From NCBI RefSeq assembly GCF_014652915.1, contig NZ_BMZS01000006.1, positions 186,001 to 250,000 on the forward strand: a DNA stretch of 64,000 bases. The letters run 5' to 3'. Source of the DNA: Thalassobaculum fulvum (GTDB lineage Bacteria > Pseudomonadota > Alphaproteobacteria > Thalassobaculales > Thalassobaculaceae). Both the position numbers and the translations under genes were made by a program. Below the pieces are notes generated by a model. It was not told the DNA's origin and made no database searches. It was given only the letters and a program-made list of their open reading frames with translations. The number at the start of each line of letters is the position of its first letter. Within the stretch, counting starts at the first letter, position 1. Positions 1-33,478 of the stretch are shown in pieces.

Positions 1-2665
1 CGCCGCGCGGGTGGATGACGAACTTCGCCGCCGTGCGCTCGGGATCGCGCCAGTAGCCGCGCGCCAGCCCGGCGCCGGCGATGAACAGCCGGCCAGGCAC
101 GCCGTCGGGCGCCGGCTCCAGCGCCTTGTTCAGCACGTGGAAGCGCTGGTTCGCCAGCGGCCAACCGTAAGGGATGCTGCGCCACTCCGGCTCGATGCGC
201 TCGACCCGGAACCAGTTCGACCAGATCGACGCCTCGGTGGCGCCGCCGAGCCCGTACACCGTCACCCCGCTGGCCAGCGCCTTGATGCGCGCCGGCAGGC
301 CGAGCGGGATCCAGTCGCCCGACAGCATCGCCACCCGCAGGGCCGGGCCGATGTCGCTTCCGTGCTCGACCAGCATCGCCAGGAGCTGCGGCACGGTGTT
401 CCAGACCGACACCCCGTGGGCCTGCATCAGCTCCAGCCAGTGGCCGGGGTCGCGCAGCCGCGCCGGCTCCGGCAGTACCAGCCGGCCGCCGCAGCTGAGC
501 AGGCCGAACACGTCGTAGACCGACAGGTCGAAGCTGAGCGAGGACAGGCCGAGCACCGCGTCGCCGGCCCCGATCCCGAAGCGCCGATTGATGTCGGCGA
601 CGGTGTTCAGGGCAGCTCGATGCTCGATCATCACGCCCTTCGGCTGTCCGGTGGAGCCCGAGGTGAAGATCACGTAGGCGAGGTCCGACGGATCGGCGTC
701 GGCCAGCGGCGGCACCGGCTCGTCGACCGGCGGCAGGGTGTCGACCGCGACCACGTCGACACCGGCCGGCCAGGCCACGCCGGCCAGCCGCGCCCCCACC
801 AGCCGAGACTGGGTCAGCACCAGGGTCGCCCCGCCGTTCTCGACCAGATAGCCGCGCCGGGCCTCCGGCAGCGCCGGATCGACCGGCAGGTAGGCGGCCC
901 CGGCCATGACGACGCCGAGCACCGCCGCCACCTGCTCCCAGCCCTTCTCCATGGCGACCGCCACCAGCCGGTCGCGGCCGATCCCGCGCGCCCGCACCTG
1001 CCGGGCCACGGCGCGGGCATGGCCAGCGAGCTCGCCATAGGTCTTGCTGACCGAGGAGGTGACGACCGCCGGCCGGTCCGGCTGGCGCGCCGCCCAGTCG
1101 AGGAACCCGTCCTGCAGGAAGCCCTGCGGCAGCGGCCCGTCGGTGGCGTTGGCCCGGGCCCGGCGCTCGACCTGCTCCGCCGGCAGATGCCGGCCGAGCG
1201 GCCAGGACCAGGCCTCGTCGCCCGCCGCCAGCGCCCGCAGCAGCCGGCCGTAGGCGGCGAACATCGCCTCCACCATGCCGGCCGGGAACATCCCCTCCAG
1301 CACGTCCCAGGACAGCACAAGGTCGTCGCCGTCCTCGATGGCGTGGTGGTCGATCCAGACCTGCGGGGTCTGGGTGATGGCGTGCACGGTGCGCCCGAGC
1401 CAGCCGATCGGCAGCGCCGCCTCGCCCTCGCCGCGGTGGCCGAGCGCGCTGGTGAACACCACCGGGATCGAGTCGACCGCGCCGTGCCGCCGGCGCGCCA
1501 GCTCGCGGATCACGCGGACCCCGCTCCAGGCGTCGTGGTCGAGGTCCTCGGCCAGCCGCGCCTGCAGGGCGGTCGCGCGGTCGCGGAAGGTGGCGGCGCG
1601 GGCGTCGGCCTCCAGCAGCAGGGTCGAGGTGAAGTCGCCGACCGTCCGCTCGAAGCCGGGCGGTGACTTGAAGGTGGTCAGGGTCAGCAGGAAGCGCTGG
1701 GTCTTGCTCCAGGCCGCCAGGATGTCGGCGTAGGCCGCGATCAGCAGGTTGGCGCGGGTGACGCCGGCGTCGCGGGCCCGGTCCCCGAGCGCGCGCCACG
1801 TCGGCCCGTCCAGGATCAGGCTGTGGCGGGCGAAGCGCGGCGGTCCCTCGGTCGCGCCGGCCCGCGGCAGCTCCGGCGGACCCGGCAGCTCGGCCAACCG
1901 CGGCGTCCAGTAGGCCTCGGCCCGCGCCTGTTCGGCCGGGTCCGGCGCCGCGTCGGTCACGAACTCGCGGAACGGCCGCCCGACCGGCGGCAGGGCGGCG
2001 TCCGGATCGGCGTACAAAGCGCCCCATTCCCGGTACAACTGCAGCATGCTGGCGGCGTCGGCGATCAGCAGGTCCATGCCCATGTGCAGCCGGACCTCGC
2101 CGTCCAGCCGGGTCACCCGGATGTCGAACAGCGGCCAGCGTGCCGGCTCGAACACGTGGTGCGACATGGTCTCGCGCAGCGCCGCCGCCCGGGCCTCGGC
2201 ATCCGGCCGGCCGCGCAGGTCCAGCACGTCGATCCGGTAGTCCGGCACCTCCGCCAGCACCCGCTGCCGGCCGTCCTCGGTGACGATTGCGCGCAACATG
2301 TCGTGGCGTGCCACCAGCCGGCGCCAGGCCGTCTCCAGCCGCCCGATGTCGAGGTCGTCGGCCGCGAACTCGCGGTAGGCGTGGCAGCCGACATTGCCGA
2401 GCGCTACCGAGCGGCGGCCGACCCAATAGGCCTGCTGCACGTCGGTGAGCGGGAAGTCGTCCGAGCCGCCGGCACGCAGCCGCGCCAGAATGCGCTCCTT
2501 GTTGAGCGCCAGGGTGCGCTTGTCGGCGTCGGTCAGCACGCCCTTGGGCGCGCGGATGCTGAGGCCCTGGCCATCGAGCGCGATGGTGACGCCGCGGCGC
2601 GCGAAGTCCTCGAGCAGCTCGCCGGCGGTAAGATCAGCGGGGTTCGGGAGGTCGGAGCCGTTCAC
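1..2665 (-). CDS. NRPS, docking-Cy-A (Cys), 3' end outside window
   Basis: First 888 residues of a nonribosomal peptide synthetase that runs off the left edge. Order: a TubC-type beta-hairpin docking domain (about residues 10-60); a heterocyclization (Cy) domain (about 68-455) opening with DVQQAYWVGR, with DLLIADAAS where condensation domains have HHxxxDG (both Asp of DxxxxD present), VGDFTS, PVVFTS and TQTPQVWIDHH; then an adenylation domain (from about 470) with TSGSTGQPKG and FDLSVYDVFG. Specificity positions aligned by eye to GrsA read D-L-Y-N-M-S-L-I-W (the tenth, Lys, is outside), one change from the cysteine code DLYNLSLIWK. It should therefore load Cys and cyclize it to a thiazoline on the upstream acyl chain. 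The GTG start shares GTGA with the stop of the upstream PKS and has GGGAGGAG ahead of it. Carrier domain, oxidase and release domain are not visible. Confidence 0.93.
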   Translation of the reverse strand, partial: MNGSDLPNPADLTAGELLEDFARRGVTIALDGQGLSIRAPKGVLTDADKRTLALNKERILARLRAGGSDDFPLTDVQQAYWVGRRSVALGNVGCHAYREFAADDLDIGRLETAWRRLVARHDMLRAIVTEDGRQRVLAEVPDYRIDVLDLRGRPDAEARAAALRETMSHHVFEPARWPLFDIRVTRLDGEVRLHMGMDLLIADAASMLQLYREWGALYADPDAALPPVGRPFREFVTDAAPDPAEQARAEAYWTPRLAELPGPPELPRAGATEGPPRFARHSLILDGPTWRALGDRARDAGVTRANLLIAAYADILAAWSKTQRFLLTLTTFKSPPGFERTVGDFTSTLLLEADARAATFRDRATALQARLAEDLDHDAWSGVRVIRELARRRHGAVDSIPVVFTSALGHRGEGEAALPIGWLGRTVHAITQTPQVWIDHHAIEDGDDLVLSWDVLEGMFPAGMVEAMFAAYGRLLRALAAGDEAWSWPLGRHLPAEQVERRARANATDGPLPQGFLQDGFLDWAARQPDRPAVVTSSVSKTYGELAGHARAVARQVRARGIGRDRLVAVAMEKGWEQVAAVLGVVMAGAAYLPVDPALPEARRGYLVENGGATLVLTQSRLVGARLAGVAWPAGVDVVAVDTLPPVDEPVPPLADADPSDLAYVIFTSGSTGQPKGVMIEHRAALNTVADINRRFGIGAGDAVLGLSSLSFDLSVYDVFGLLSCGGRLVLPEPARLRDPGHWLELMQAHGVSVWNTVPQLLAMLVEHGSDIGPALRVAMLSGDWIPLGLPARIKALASGVTVYGLGGATEASIWSNWFRVERIEPEWRSIPYGWPLANQRFHVLNKALEPAPDGVPGRLFIAGAGLARGYWRDPERTAAKFVIHPRG

Positions 2666-5600
2666 AGCGTCAGCTCCTCCCACTCGGTCTGCTCGGCCGC
2701 CGGCGCCGCCTCGCCGGCCAGCCGCTCCGCCACCTCGGCCAGCGATGCGCCGCCCAGCAGCAGGGCGATCGACGGCGCCCGGCCGAGCCCGGCGTTCAGG
2801 CGGTTGCGCAGCTCGACCGCCATCAGCGAGTCGAGGCCGAGCTGGACCAGCGGCCGGTCGGGATCGACCCCGGCCGCCTCGGCCCCCAGGATCCGCCGCG
2901 CCTCGCCGGCCATCCAGTCGCGCAGGACGGATGCCCGCTCGCCGTTGGCCAATCCGGGCTCGCGCAGCCGCTCCAGCAGCCCGTCGGCCGCCGGCTCGGC
3001 CACCGCACTGCCGGCCAGCGATGCCAGCAGCGGAGGCGTGCGGCCGGACGGGTGCCGCGCGGCATGGCGGCGCCAGTCGACGGCGGCGACCACCGGGTCG
3101 ACGAGCCCGCCGGTCAGAGCGAGGTCGAGGGCCTGCAGCGCCGCCGCGTCGTCCATCGCCAGGATGCCGAGCGCCTCGACCCGCTGCCGGGCCGCTTCGT
3201 CCAGCTCTCCCGCCATGCCGGCCGCGGCCCAGCGCCCCCAGGCGACCGACAGCGCCGGCAGCCCCTCGGCCCGGCGCCTGCGTGCGAGCGCGTCGAGAAA
3301 GGCGTTGGCGGCGGCATAGCCGCCCTGGCCCGCCGCCCCCAGCACCGAGGCGATCGACGACACCAGCACGAAGTGGTCCAACTCCAGCCCGCGGGTCGCG
3401 CGGTCGAGCAGCTCCGCCCCTGTCGCCTTGGCGGCCAGCGCGGCCTGCAGGTCCGCCTCGCCGAGCTCCGCCAGCAGCCCCGGCGCCTGCACGCCGGCGG
3501 CGTGGACGACGGTTCGCAGCGGCGGCAGCCCGTCGGCGGCGGCCAGCATCGCCGCCACGCCGGCCTCGGTCGACACGTCGGCGGCAACGACCCGCGCCGG
3601 CACGCCGAACTCGGCTGACAGCATCTCGACCTGTTCCGGACCGGCTCTACGGCTGGCCAGGACCAGGGCCTCGGCCCCTCGATCCACCGCCCAGCCGGCC
3701 AGCCGGCGACCGACCCCGCCGAGCCCGCCGGAGACCAGCGCGGTGCCGCGCAATGCCGGCCGCCCGGTCAGCGCCGACGGCCGCGCGGTCAGCCGCGCCA
3801 CCAGCCGGGACCCGTTTCGCCAGGCGACCACGTCCTCGCCGTCCGCGCCGGCCAGCTCGGCCGCGACGGCGTCGAGGGTATCGGCGTCGACCCGCCGGAC
3901 CCGCAGCTCCGGATGCTCCAGCACCAGGGTCGCCGCCAGCCCCCAACGTGCCGCCTGCCAGGGCCGCGGGCCGTCCAGGACCGCCCCTTGCGTGACCACG
4001 ATTAAAGAAGGTCGCGCCGCGCCGTGCAGGATTCGCCGGGCCAGGGCCAGGCTGTGGGCCACGCCGGACGCATCGCCGTCCTCGCCCCACGCCGTCAGGT
4101 CGACGACCGTATCGCCGTCCTGCAGGACCGGCAGGTCGGCGGGATCGGCGATCACGACGGCCCGGTCGCCCAGGGCCGCCGCCAAGGTCCTCCCATTTGC
4201 CGGGTCCGCGGTAACGACCACCACACGGCCTCCCACGGTTGCCTGCGGCGGTTCGGCCTCGCGCCAGTCGACGGCATGGAACAGCGGCGACGCCGCCCCG
4301 CCGCGCAGCAGCCCGGCCGGCGCGCGGCGCACGTGCAGGCCCTCGATCGTGGCGACGACCGTGCCGTCTTCGGTGCAGACCGTCAGGTCGGTGCTGATCA
4401 CCTCGCCCTTGCCGGAACCCCGCGCGTGCACCCACAGCGGGCCGGCCGCCGGGCCGAACAGCGCGACCCGGTCGATGCCGACCGGCAGCAGCGGCTCGCC
4501 GGCCAGGTCGTCGGCGAGGGTGCCGCCCGCCACCTGCAGGCAGGCATCGAGCAGCGCCGGGTGCAGCCCGTCGGTCGGCGCCGCGAGCCCGTCCGGCAGC
4601 CGCACCTCGGCCAGGGCCTCGCCGTCGCCGCGCCACAGCCGCCGAATGCCGGCGAAGGCCGGGCCGATCGCGATGCCGATTCCGGCCAGCCGCTCGCGCC
4701 AGTCGTCCGGGGCAATTTCCGTGCGACAGCGTCGGCGTACCTGCTCGATGTCAGCGGCGGCCGGAGCACCGCCCGCCGCGCCGAGCCTCGCATCGGCATG
4801 GGGGATCCAACCGTCGCCGTCGCGGCTCAGCAGCCGCGCGGTGCCGTCCGGCGCCAGCGACGTCCAGACCTCGACCGTGCCCTCCTCCGGCGCCACCAGC
4901 GGATGCGCGAAGGTCAGGTCGGCGATGCCGATCGGACCGTCGCCGTTCACGCGACGCCACGCCCCGGCGAGGCAGGCGATCTGGAACGCCCCCGGCACCA
5001 CGGCCCGCCCATGCACCCGGTGGTCGCCCAGCCACGGGAACCCGGAGAGCCCGACCGGCAGCCGGAACTGCGCCTCGGCGGCCGGCGTCACCACACGCTC
5101 GCCCGGCGGCCATGCACCGGTCGAGGACACCGCCGCAGGCGTCGTGTTGCGCCAGTAACGCCGGCGCTGGAACGGATAGGTCGGCAGCCGCAGCCGCGGC
5201 CCGGCCGGCAGCAGCGTCCGCCAGTCGACGGCGACGCCCTGGCAGTGCAGGTCGGCCAGGGCCTGCAGCAGAGCCGTTCGCTCGTCAGCCCCGCCGAGCG
5301 CCGAGACCGCGTGGACACCTCCGAGCTGCGGCCGCGCCAGGTCGCGCAGGGTGGTGCCGGGACCGATTTCCAGCAGGCTGGTGCAGCCGAGCCCCGCCAG
5401 GGGCCCGAGAGCATCGGCGAACCGCACCGGCTCGCGGGCGTGGCGGGCCCAGTGCGCCGGGTCGACCGACGTTGCGACGTCACCGGTCAGGGTGGAGACC
5501 AGGGTCGCCGACCCGCCGGATCCCGACGGCGCGACCGTGCGCAGCTCGGACACCGCCGGCTCCATGAGCGCCGAATGGAAGGCATGGCTGACCGCCAGCC

Positions 5601-7763
5601 GTCGCACCGCCACGCCGTCGGCTTCCAGCCTTGCCGTCAGCGCATCCACCGCGTCGGCATCGCCGGACAGCACCACCGAGCGTGGGCCGTTGACCGCCGC
5701 CAGCGACACCGCCCCGCCGGTCCCGGCGACCAGCGCCTCGGCGGCTTCCGGCTCCAGCATCGCCGCCGCCATGGCGCCGCCGGCCGGCAGCGCCCCCATC
5801 AGCCGCCCGCGCCGGTGCGCGAACCGCAGTGCGTCCTCCCAGTCGATCAGGCCGCTAGCCGCCGCCGCCGCGATCTCGCCGACGCTGTGGCCGGCGCAGG
5901 CGATGGCCTCCACGCCCCAGGTCCGAAGCTGCTCGGTCAGCGCCCATTGCAGCGCCAGCAGGGCCGGCTGCGATTTCGCGGTGTCGGCCCGGTCGGAGGC
6001 GTCCTCGAACAGCGTCGCCCTGACGCCCGGCACCAGCGCCTCGGCCCGGTCCAGGGTCGCGCGCACAGTGGGGAAGGCCTCGGCCAGCGCCCGTCCGGTC
6101 CCGGCGGCCCAGGCGCCCTGGCCGGCGAACAGCAGGCCGAGCCGCGGCCGGGCCGCCGCCTTCACCGGGACCGCCTTGGCCAGCCGCTCGCGCGCCTCGG
6201 CCGGGTTACCGGCGACCACCGCGACCCTGTTCTCGAACGCCCGCCGCCCCAGCAGCAGGGTCCGGCTCGCCGCCGCCAGGTCGACGCCGTCGGCGAGCGC
6301 GTCGGCGGTCCGCCCGACGCTCTCCGCCAGGGCCGCTTCGTCGCGCGCCGACACCGCCAGCACGACCGGCCCGGTGGCGTGCTCCGCGGCCGCCGGCTCC
6401 GGCGCCTGCTCCAGAACCACATGCACGTTGGTACCGGAGAACCCGAACGAGCTGACCCCGGCGACCCGAGGGCCGTCGCCTTCAGGCCACGGCGTCGGCT
6501 CGGTCGGGAACACCGCCGGCAGGCCGTCGAGCGCGATGTTCGGGTTCAACGCGTGGAAATGCAGGTTCGGCGGGATCGTGCCGGCGCGCACCACCGCCAC
6601 CGCCTTCACCAACCCGGCGATGCCGGCGGCCGGGCCGAGATGGCCGACGTTGGACTTCAACGCCCCCAGCACCACCGGCCGCTTGCGGTCGCGGCCCAAC
6701 GCGTCGGCCAGCGCGTGCACCTCGATCGGATCGCCGAGCGCGGTGCCGGTGCCGTGCGCCTCGACATAGCCGACGGCATCGGGCTCTAGCCCGGCGTCGG
6801 CCAGCGCCGCCTTCACGACCTGCACCTGGGCACTTCGGGAGGGCGCCGTCAGGCTGCCGCTGCGGCCGTCCTGGTTGGCGGCGCTGCCGCGGATCACCGC
6901 ATGCACCGGATCGCCGTCGGCCAGCGCGTCGGTCAGCCGCTTCAGCGCGACGACGGCGCAACCCTCGCCCTGGACGAACCCGTCGGCGGCGGCGTCGAAG
7001 GATTTGCAGCGGCCGTCGGCGGCCATCATGTGCAGCTTCGACAGCCCGACCGTCAGGTTCGGCTGCAGCACGGCGTAGACGCCGCCGGCCAGCGCCAGGT
7101 CGGTCTCGCCGGCGCGCAGCGACCGCACCGCCTGGTGGACCGCGGTCAGCGAAGACGAGCACGCGGTGTCGACCGCCACCGCCGGGCCGTTGAACCCCAT
7201 CAGGTAGGACAGCCGCCCGGCCGCCACGCTGGCGACCCCGCCGGAGATCGCGTGGGCGTCGATCGCCGCCGGGTCGGCGATGCCCATGCCGTAGTATTCC
7301 GACGCGTTGATGCCGACCCACACGCCGGTGGCGCTGCCCTTCAGCCGGTCGGCGGCGAGGCAGGCCTCCTCCATGGCCTCCCAGGCGCATTCCAGCAGCA
7401 GGCGCTGCTGCGGATCCATGGAAGCGGCCTCGCGGGCCGACAGCTCGAAGAAGCCGGGGTCGAAGCGGTCGATGCCTTCCAGGAAGCCGCCCCAGCGGGT
7501 GTTCATCCGGCCCGGCGCGTCCGGATCCGGGTCGTACCAGGCGTCGGCGTCCCAGCGGTCGGCCGGCACCTCGACGATCGCGTCCGCCCCACGCATCAGC
7601 GCGGCGTACAGCGAGTCCAGGTCGACGATCCCGCCCGGCAGCCGGCAGCCGACGCCGATCACCGCGATCGCCGGCCGGCGATCCGCCTTCAGCGCCTCGA
7701 CCTCCTGGCGCAGCGACCGGATGGTGGTGATCGCGCGCCGGAGCTGGTCCTCGATCGCCGCGC

Positions 7764-7767
<4 letters not shown>
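2662..7767 (-). CDS. Type I PKS module 6: KS-AT-DH-KR-ACP
   Basis: Single-module modular polyketide synthase, 1701 residues. It begins with a short coiled coil (about 1-28). KS (about 31-450) has VDTACSSS, EAHGTGT and KSNVGH. AT (about 540-840) has GHSVGE and HAFH, the usual malonyl-CoA signature. DH (about 905-1180) has HRVHGRAVVPG and DACLQ, so both catalytic residues are present. KR (about 1335-1520) has SGGLGGVG and GGYAAAN; no LDD motif is seen. ACP near 1646 has LGLDSL. No ER is present, so the module should leave an alkene. The C-terminus EQTEWEELTL is short and acidic, like the linear peptides bound by beta-hairpin docking domains; the next protein starts with such a domain. The GTG start overlaps the upstream stop as GTGA with GGGAGGGG ahead. 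It acts just before Cys incorporation if the line is colinear. Confidence 0.95.
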
Positions 7768-14234
<6,467 letters not shown>

Positions 14235-14257
14235 GGCTCTGCTCTGCTCCGTCGTCG

Positions 14258-17200
14258 TCAGTTCGATCGTGCTGCATCGAGTTCGGCCAGCAGCGCCGCC
14301 ATGCGCCGTTCGGCCTCCGCCTCGGTCATGCTACCGACGCGAGCAGTCACCGAAGTCGCCGGCTCGGCCGGGTCCGGCGACACCGTAACGCGTCGGGCCA
14401 GGAAACGCACGACGGCGGCGATCGACGGATGGTTGAAGGCCAGCGTCGCCGGAACCGGGACACCCAGTTGACCGGAAAGCCGATTCCGGAGCTCGACCGC
14501 CGCCAGGGACCCGAGTCCGAGATCGCCGAACGACCGGTCCAGCATCGGGTCCCCGACCGGCCGGTCGACCACCGCGGCGACCGCCGCCCGCACCACCGCC
14601 GCCAGCTCGCCGGAGGTCCAGGACCTTCGACTCTCGCCGATCGGCTGTGGCGTCGGCAGGTCCGACGCCACCCGCTCGTACAGGCTGGCGCCGGAGCCCT
14701 CCTGCCGGCACCAGCGGGCCAGGCGGTCCCAGTCGACCCGGCCGGCGACCGCCTCGGTCGCGTCGGCCGCCAACAGCGCCTCGAGCGCCGCCAGCCCGGT
14801 CGTCGCGTCGAACGGCGCGATGCCGTGCCGCGCCCACTGCGCGGCAAGGTCGGCACCCGCCGCCTCCGCCATGCCCGAGCCGGCCCAGGTGCCCCACATC
14901 ACCGACAGTGCCGGCTGCCCCGCCACCCGCCGCTGTCGGGCGATCGCGGACAGCCCGGCATTGGCCGCGGCGTAGAGGCCGGTGCCGACCAGCCCGCACA
15001 GCGCGGTGATCGACGAGAACAGCACGAACGCGTCGAGCGCACGGCCCCGGGTCGCCCGGTCGAGCGCCAGCGCCCCCTCGGTCTTGGCCCGCAGCACCCG
15101 CTCGACCTCCGCCGCGCCGGCATTCGCCAGCAGCGTGTCGGCCGTCACTCCGGCGCAATGGAACACCCCGGCCAGCGGCACGCCGTCGGCGTCGAGCGCC
15201 CGCAGGATCGCGGCGATCGCGACCACGTCCGAGACGTCGGCCGCCTCGGTGCGGACCCGCACGCCGCTGGCCCGCCATCCGGTCGCCTCCGGCAGATCGC
15301 GGACGGTTCGGCCGACCAGGACCAGCTCGCACGCGCCCCGCTCCACCAGCCAGCCGGCGACCGCCCGGCCGACGCCGCCGAACCCGCCGGTGACCAGATA
15401 GGCGGCGTCGGGGCGGACCGAAAAGCGCCCGGCGGGCACCGACAGCGGCACGACCCGCGCCACCTCGCGGTCGGCCGGACCGTGGCGCACCAGTTCCTCG
15501 CCGTCGTCGAGCCGCAGCTCGGCGGCCAGCGCGTTGCCGGGATCCGGCTGGCCCGGAATCAGGTCGATCCGGCGGCAACCCAGGTCGGCGTGCTCGATGG
15601 CGACCGCCCGGCCGAGCGCCAGGGCCATCGCCGGCAGCACGGCCTCGCCGGTTCCGCCCTCGGTGACGATCCGCAGCGGCCGCGGTGCGTCGGCCAGGGC
15701 CCGCACCAGGTCCAGCAGCCCGGCCAGATGCCCGGCGTGCCCTGCCGGGTCGAGGTCCCCCACCAGCCACAGGACCGGCGCCACCGGATGGCGGCTCAGA
15801 TCGCCCGGGCCGTCGGCCAGCACCGAGCGGATGCCGGCGCGCGCCAGCCCGGGCGCGACCCGGTCGGCCAGCGCGCGATCGCCGAACAGCAGGACCTGCG
15901 CCGGCGCCGGCCCCAGGGTCGCGGTGCCGGCCGGCTGCCAGGCCAGTCGATGCAGGAAATCCGCCGGCACCGTCGGCAAGACCGTCTCGGCCCGTGCCGG
16001 ACCGCCGAGATGCTCCGGCCAGTACCGGCGATGCTCGAACGGGTAGGTCGGCAGCCGCAGCCGCCGGGCCGGACGGCCCTGCTCGGCCAGCCAGTCGACC
16101 GGCTGCCCGGCCGCCGCCGCCCGACCGAGCGGCGTGACCGGTACCGCCGGCCGGCCGGCCACGAAGGCCCGCAGCCGGTCCCGCCCTTCGGCGGTGTCGG
16201 CGGCCTCGACCACGCAGCGCCGGGCGAACGCCCTGCGCCCGAGGTTCAGGGTCGCGCACAAATCCGGCCAGGGCATGTCGTCGTGCAGCGCGGCGGCGAT
16301 CGCGCCCGCCAGCGCGGCCAGCGCGGTGTCGGTCGCCGCGCTCAGGCACAGGACCCGGGTCCGTCGGTCGGCCGATGCTGCGGCCGCCGGCTCCGGCGCC
16401 GGCCCCAGGATCAGGTGGGCGTTGGTGCCGCTCATCCCGAAGGCGCTGACGCCGGCGCAGGGCGCGTCGGCCGGCCACGGCGTCTCGGCGGTCACCAGTT
16501 CGATGCCGGACTCGTGCGGGTCGATGTCGCGGTTCAGCGCCGCGACCGGCCGGGTCGGCGGGATCGTGCCGGCGCGCCGGGCGAGGATCGCCTTGACCAG
16601 CGCCGCCATGCCGGACGCCGCCTCCAGATGCCCGAGATTAGGCTTCAGCGCGCCGACCCGGACCGGCGCCGGCCGCCCCTGCCCATAGACCGCGCCGATC
16701 GCCTCGGCCTCGATCGCGTCTCCCAGCCTCGTGCCGGTGGCGTGCGCCTCGACGTAGCCGACCTGCGCCGGCGCCAGCCGGGCGTCGGCCAGCGCCGCCC
16801 GCAGCACCGCCTGCTGGGCCGGACCGCTGGGCGCGGTCAGCCCGTTGCTGTGGCCGTCCTGGCCGACCGCCGAGCCGTGGATCACCGCCCAGATCGCGTC
16901 GCCGTCGGCGACCGCGTCGGACAGCCGCTTCAGCACCAGTGCACCGGCGCCCTCGCCGCGCACGAACCCGTCGGCCGCGTCGTCGAACGAGCGGCAGGCC
17001 CCCGACGGCGACAGCAGGCCGCTCTGCCGTACCGCCCGCGAGACCAGCGGCGACAGCACCAGGTTGACCGCCGCCGCCAGTGCGGCATCGCACTCCCGCC
17101 GGCGCAGCGACTGGCAGGCCAGGTGAACGGCGACCAGCCCGGACGCGCAGGCGGCGTCGACCACCATGCTGGGGCCGCGCAGGTCGAGCAGGTAGGACAG

Positions 17201-17736
17201 CCGGCCGGGCATCAGGCTGTGGAAGCTGCCGGGGATCGCGTTGGCGTCCAGCCGCGCCGGGTCGGTCAGTTGCCACCAGGAATAGTCGCTGTTCTGGGCG
17301 CCGAGCCCGAGCCAGACCCCGGTGCGGGTGCCGGCCAGGCCGCCGCCCGCCCCGCCGGCGTCCTCCAGCGCGGTCCAGGCGGTCTCCAGCAGCAGCCGCT
17401 GGTGCGGGTCCATGGCGATCGCCTCGGCCTCGGCGATCCCGAATGCACCTGCATCGAAACCGGCGACATCGGCCATGAAACCGCCGCGCCGCAGATCGCC
17501 GTCGGCACCGTCGAACAGGCTGGCCCGGTCCTCGGGAACCGCGCCGACCGCGTCGTAGCCTACTTGCAGCCGCTCAAGGAACGCGTCCGCGTCATCGGCA
17601 CCGGGAAACCGGCAGCCGAGCCCGACCACGGCGATCGGCTCGTGCGCCGCGTTCTGCATCGCCTCGAGCCGCGCCTGCATGCGCTCGAGCGCCAGCATCG
17701 CGCGCTGCAGCGCGTCCTCGTGCGGATTCGCGGTCG

Positions 17737-17740
<4 letters not shown>
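14258..17740 (-). CDS. AT-less PKS module 4: KS-KR-ACP
   Basis: PKS module of 1160 residues without an acyltransferase domain. KS (about 33-447) keeps the Cys-His-His set, with altered surroundings: DAACASG for DTACSSS, EAHATGT for EAHGTGT, and KPNLGH. After the KS comes the usual KS-AT linker, then directly a post-AT linker ending in PTYPFEHRRYW near 566; the GHSxGE core is missing. KR (about 780-960) has TGGFGGVG and LYAAAN. The ACP near 1077 reads LGLGSL, so the carrier Ser remains but the preceding Asp is Gly. The start is GTG at 17740, overlapping the stop of the large PKS as GTGA, with GGGGGACGAG ahead. The same frame stays open upstream to 18409, but that part lies over the preceding gene. 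Extension here would need a malonyl unit delivered by a neighbouring AT or one encoded elsewhere; a non-extending role is also possible. Confidence 0.93.
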
Positions 17741-33453
<15,713 letters not shown>

Positions 33454-33478
33454 GCCGTCTGCGCTCCCGTCGCCGGGA

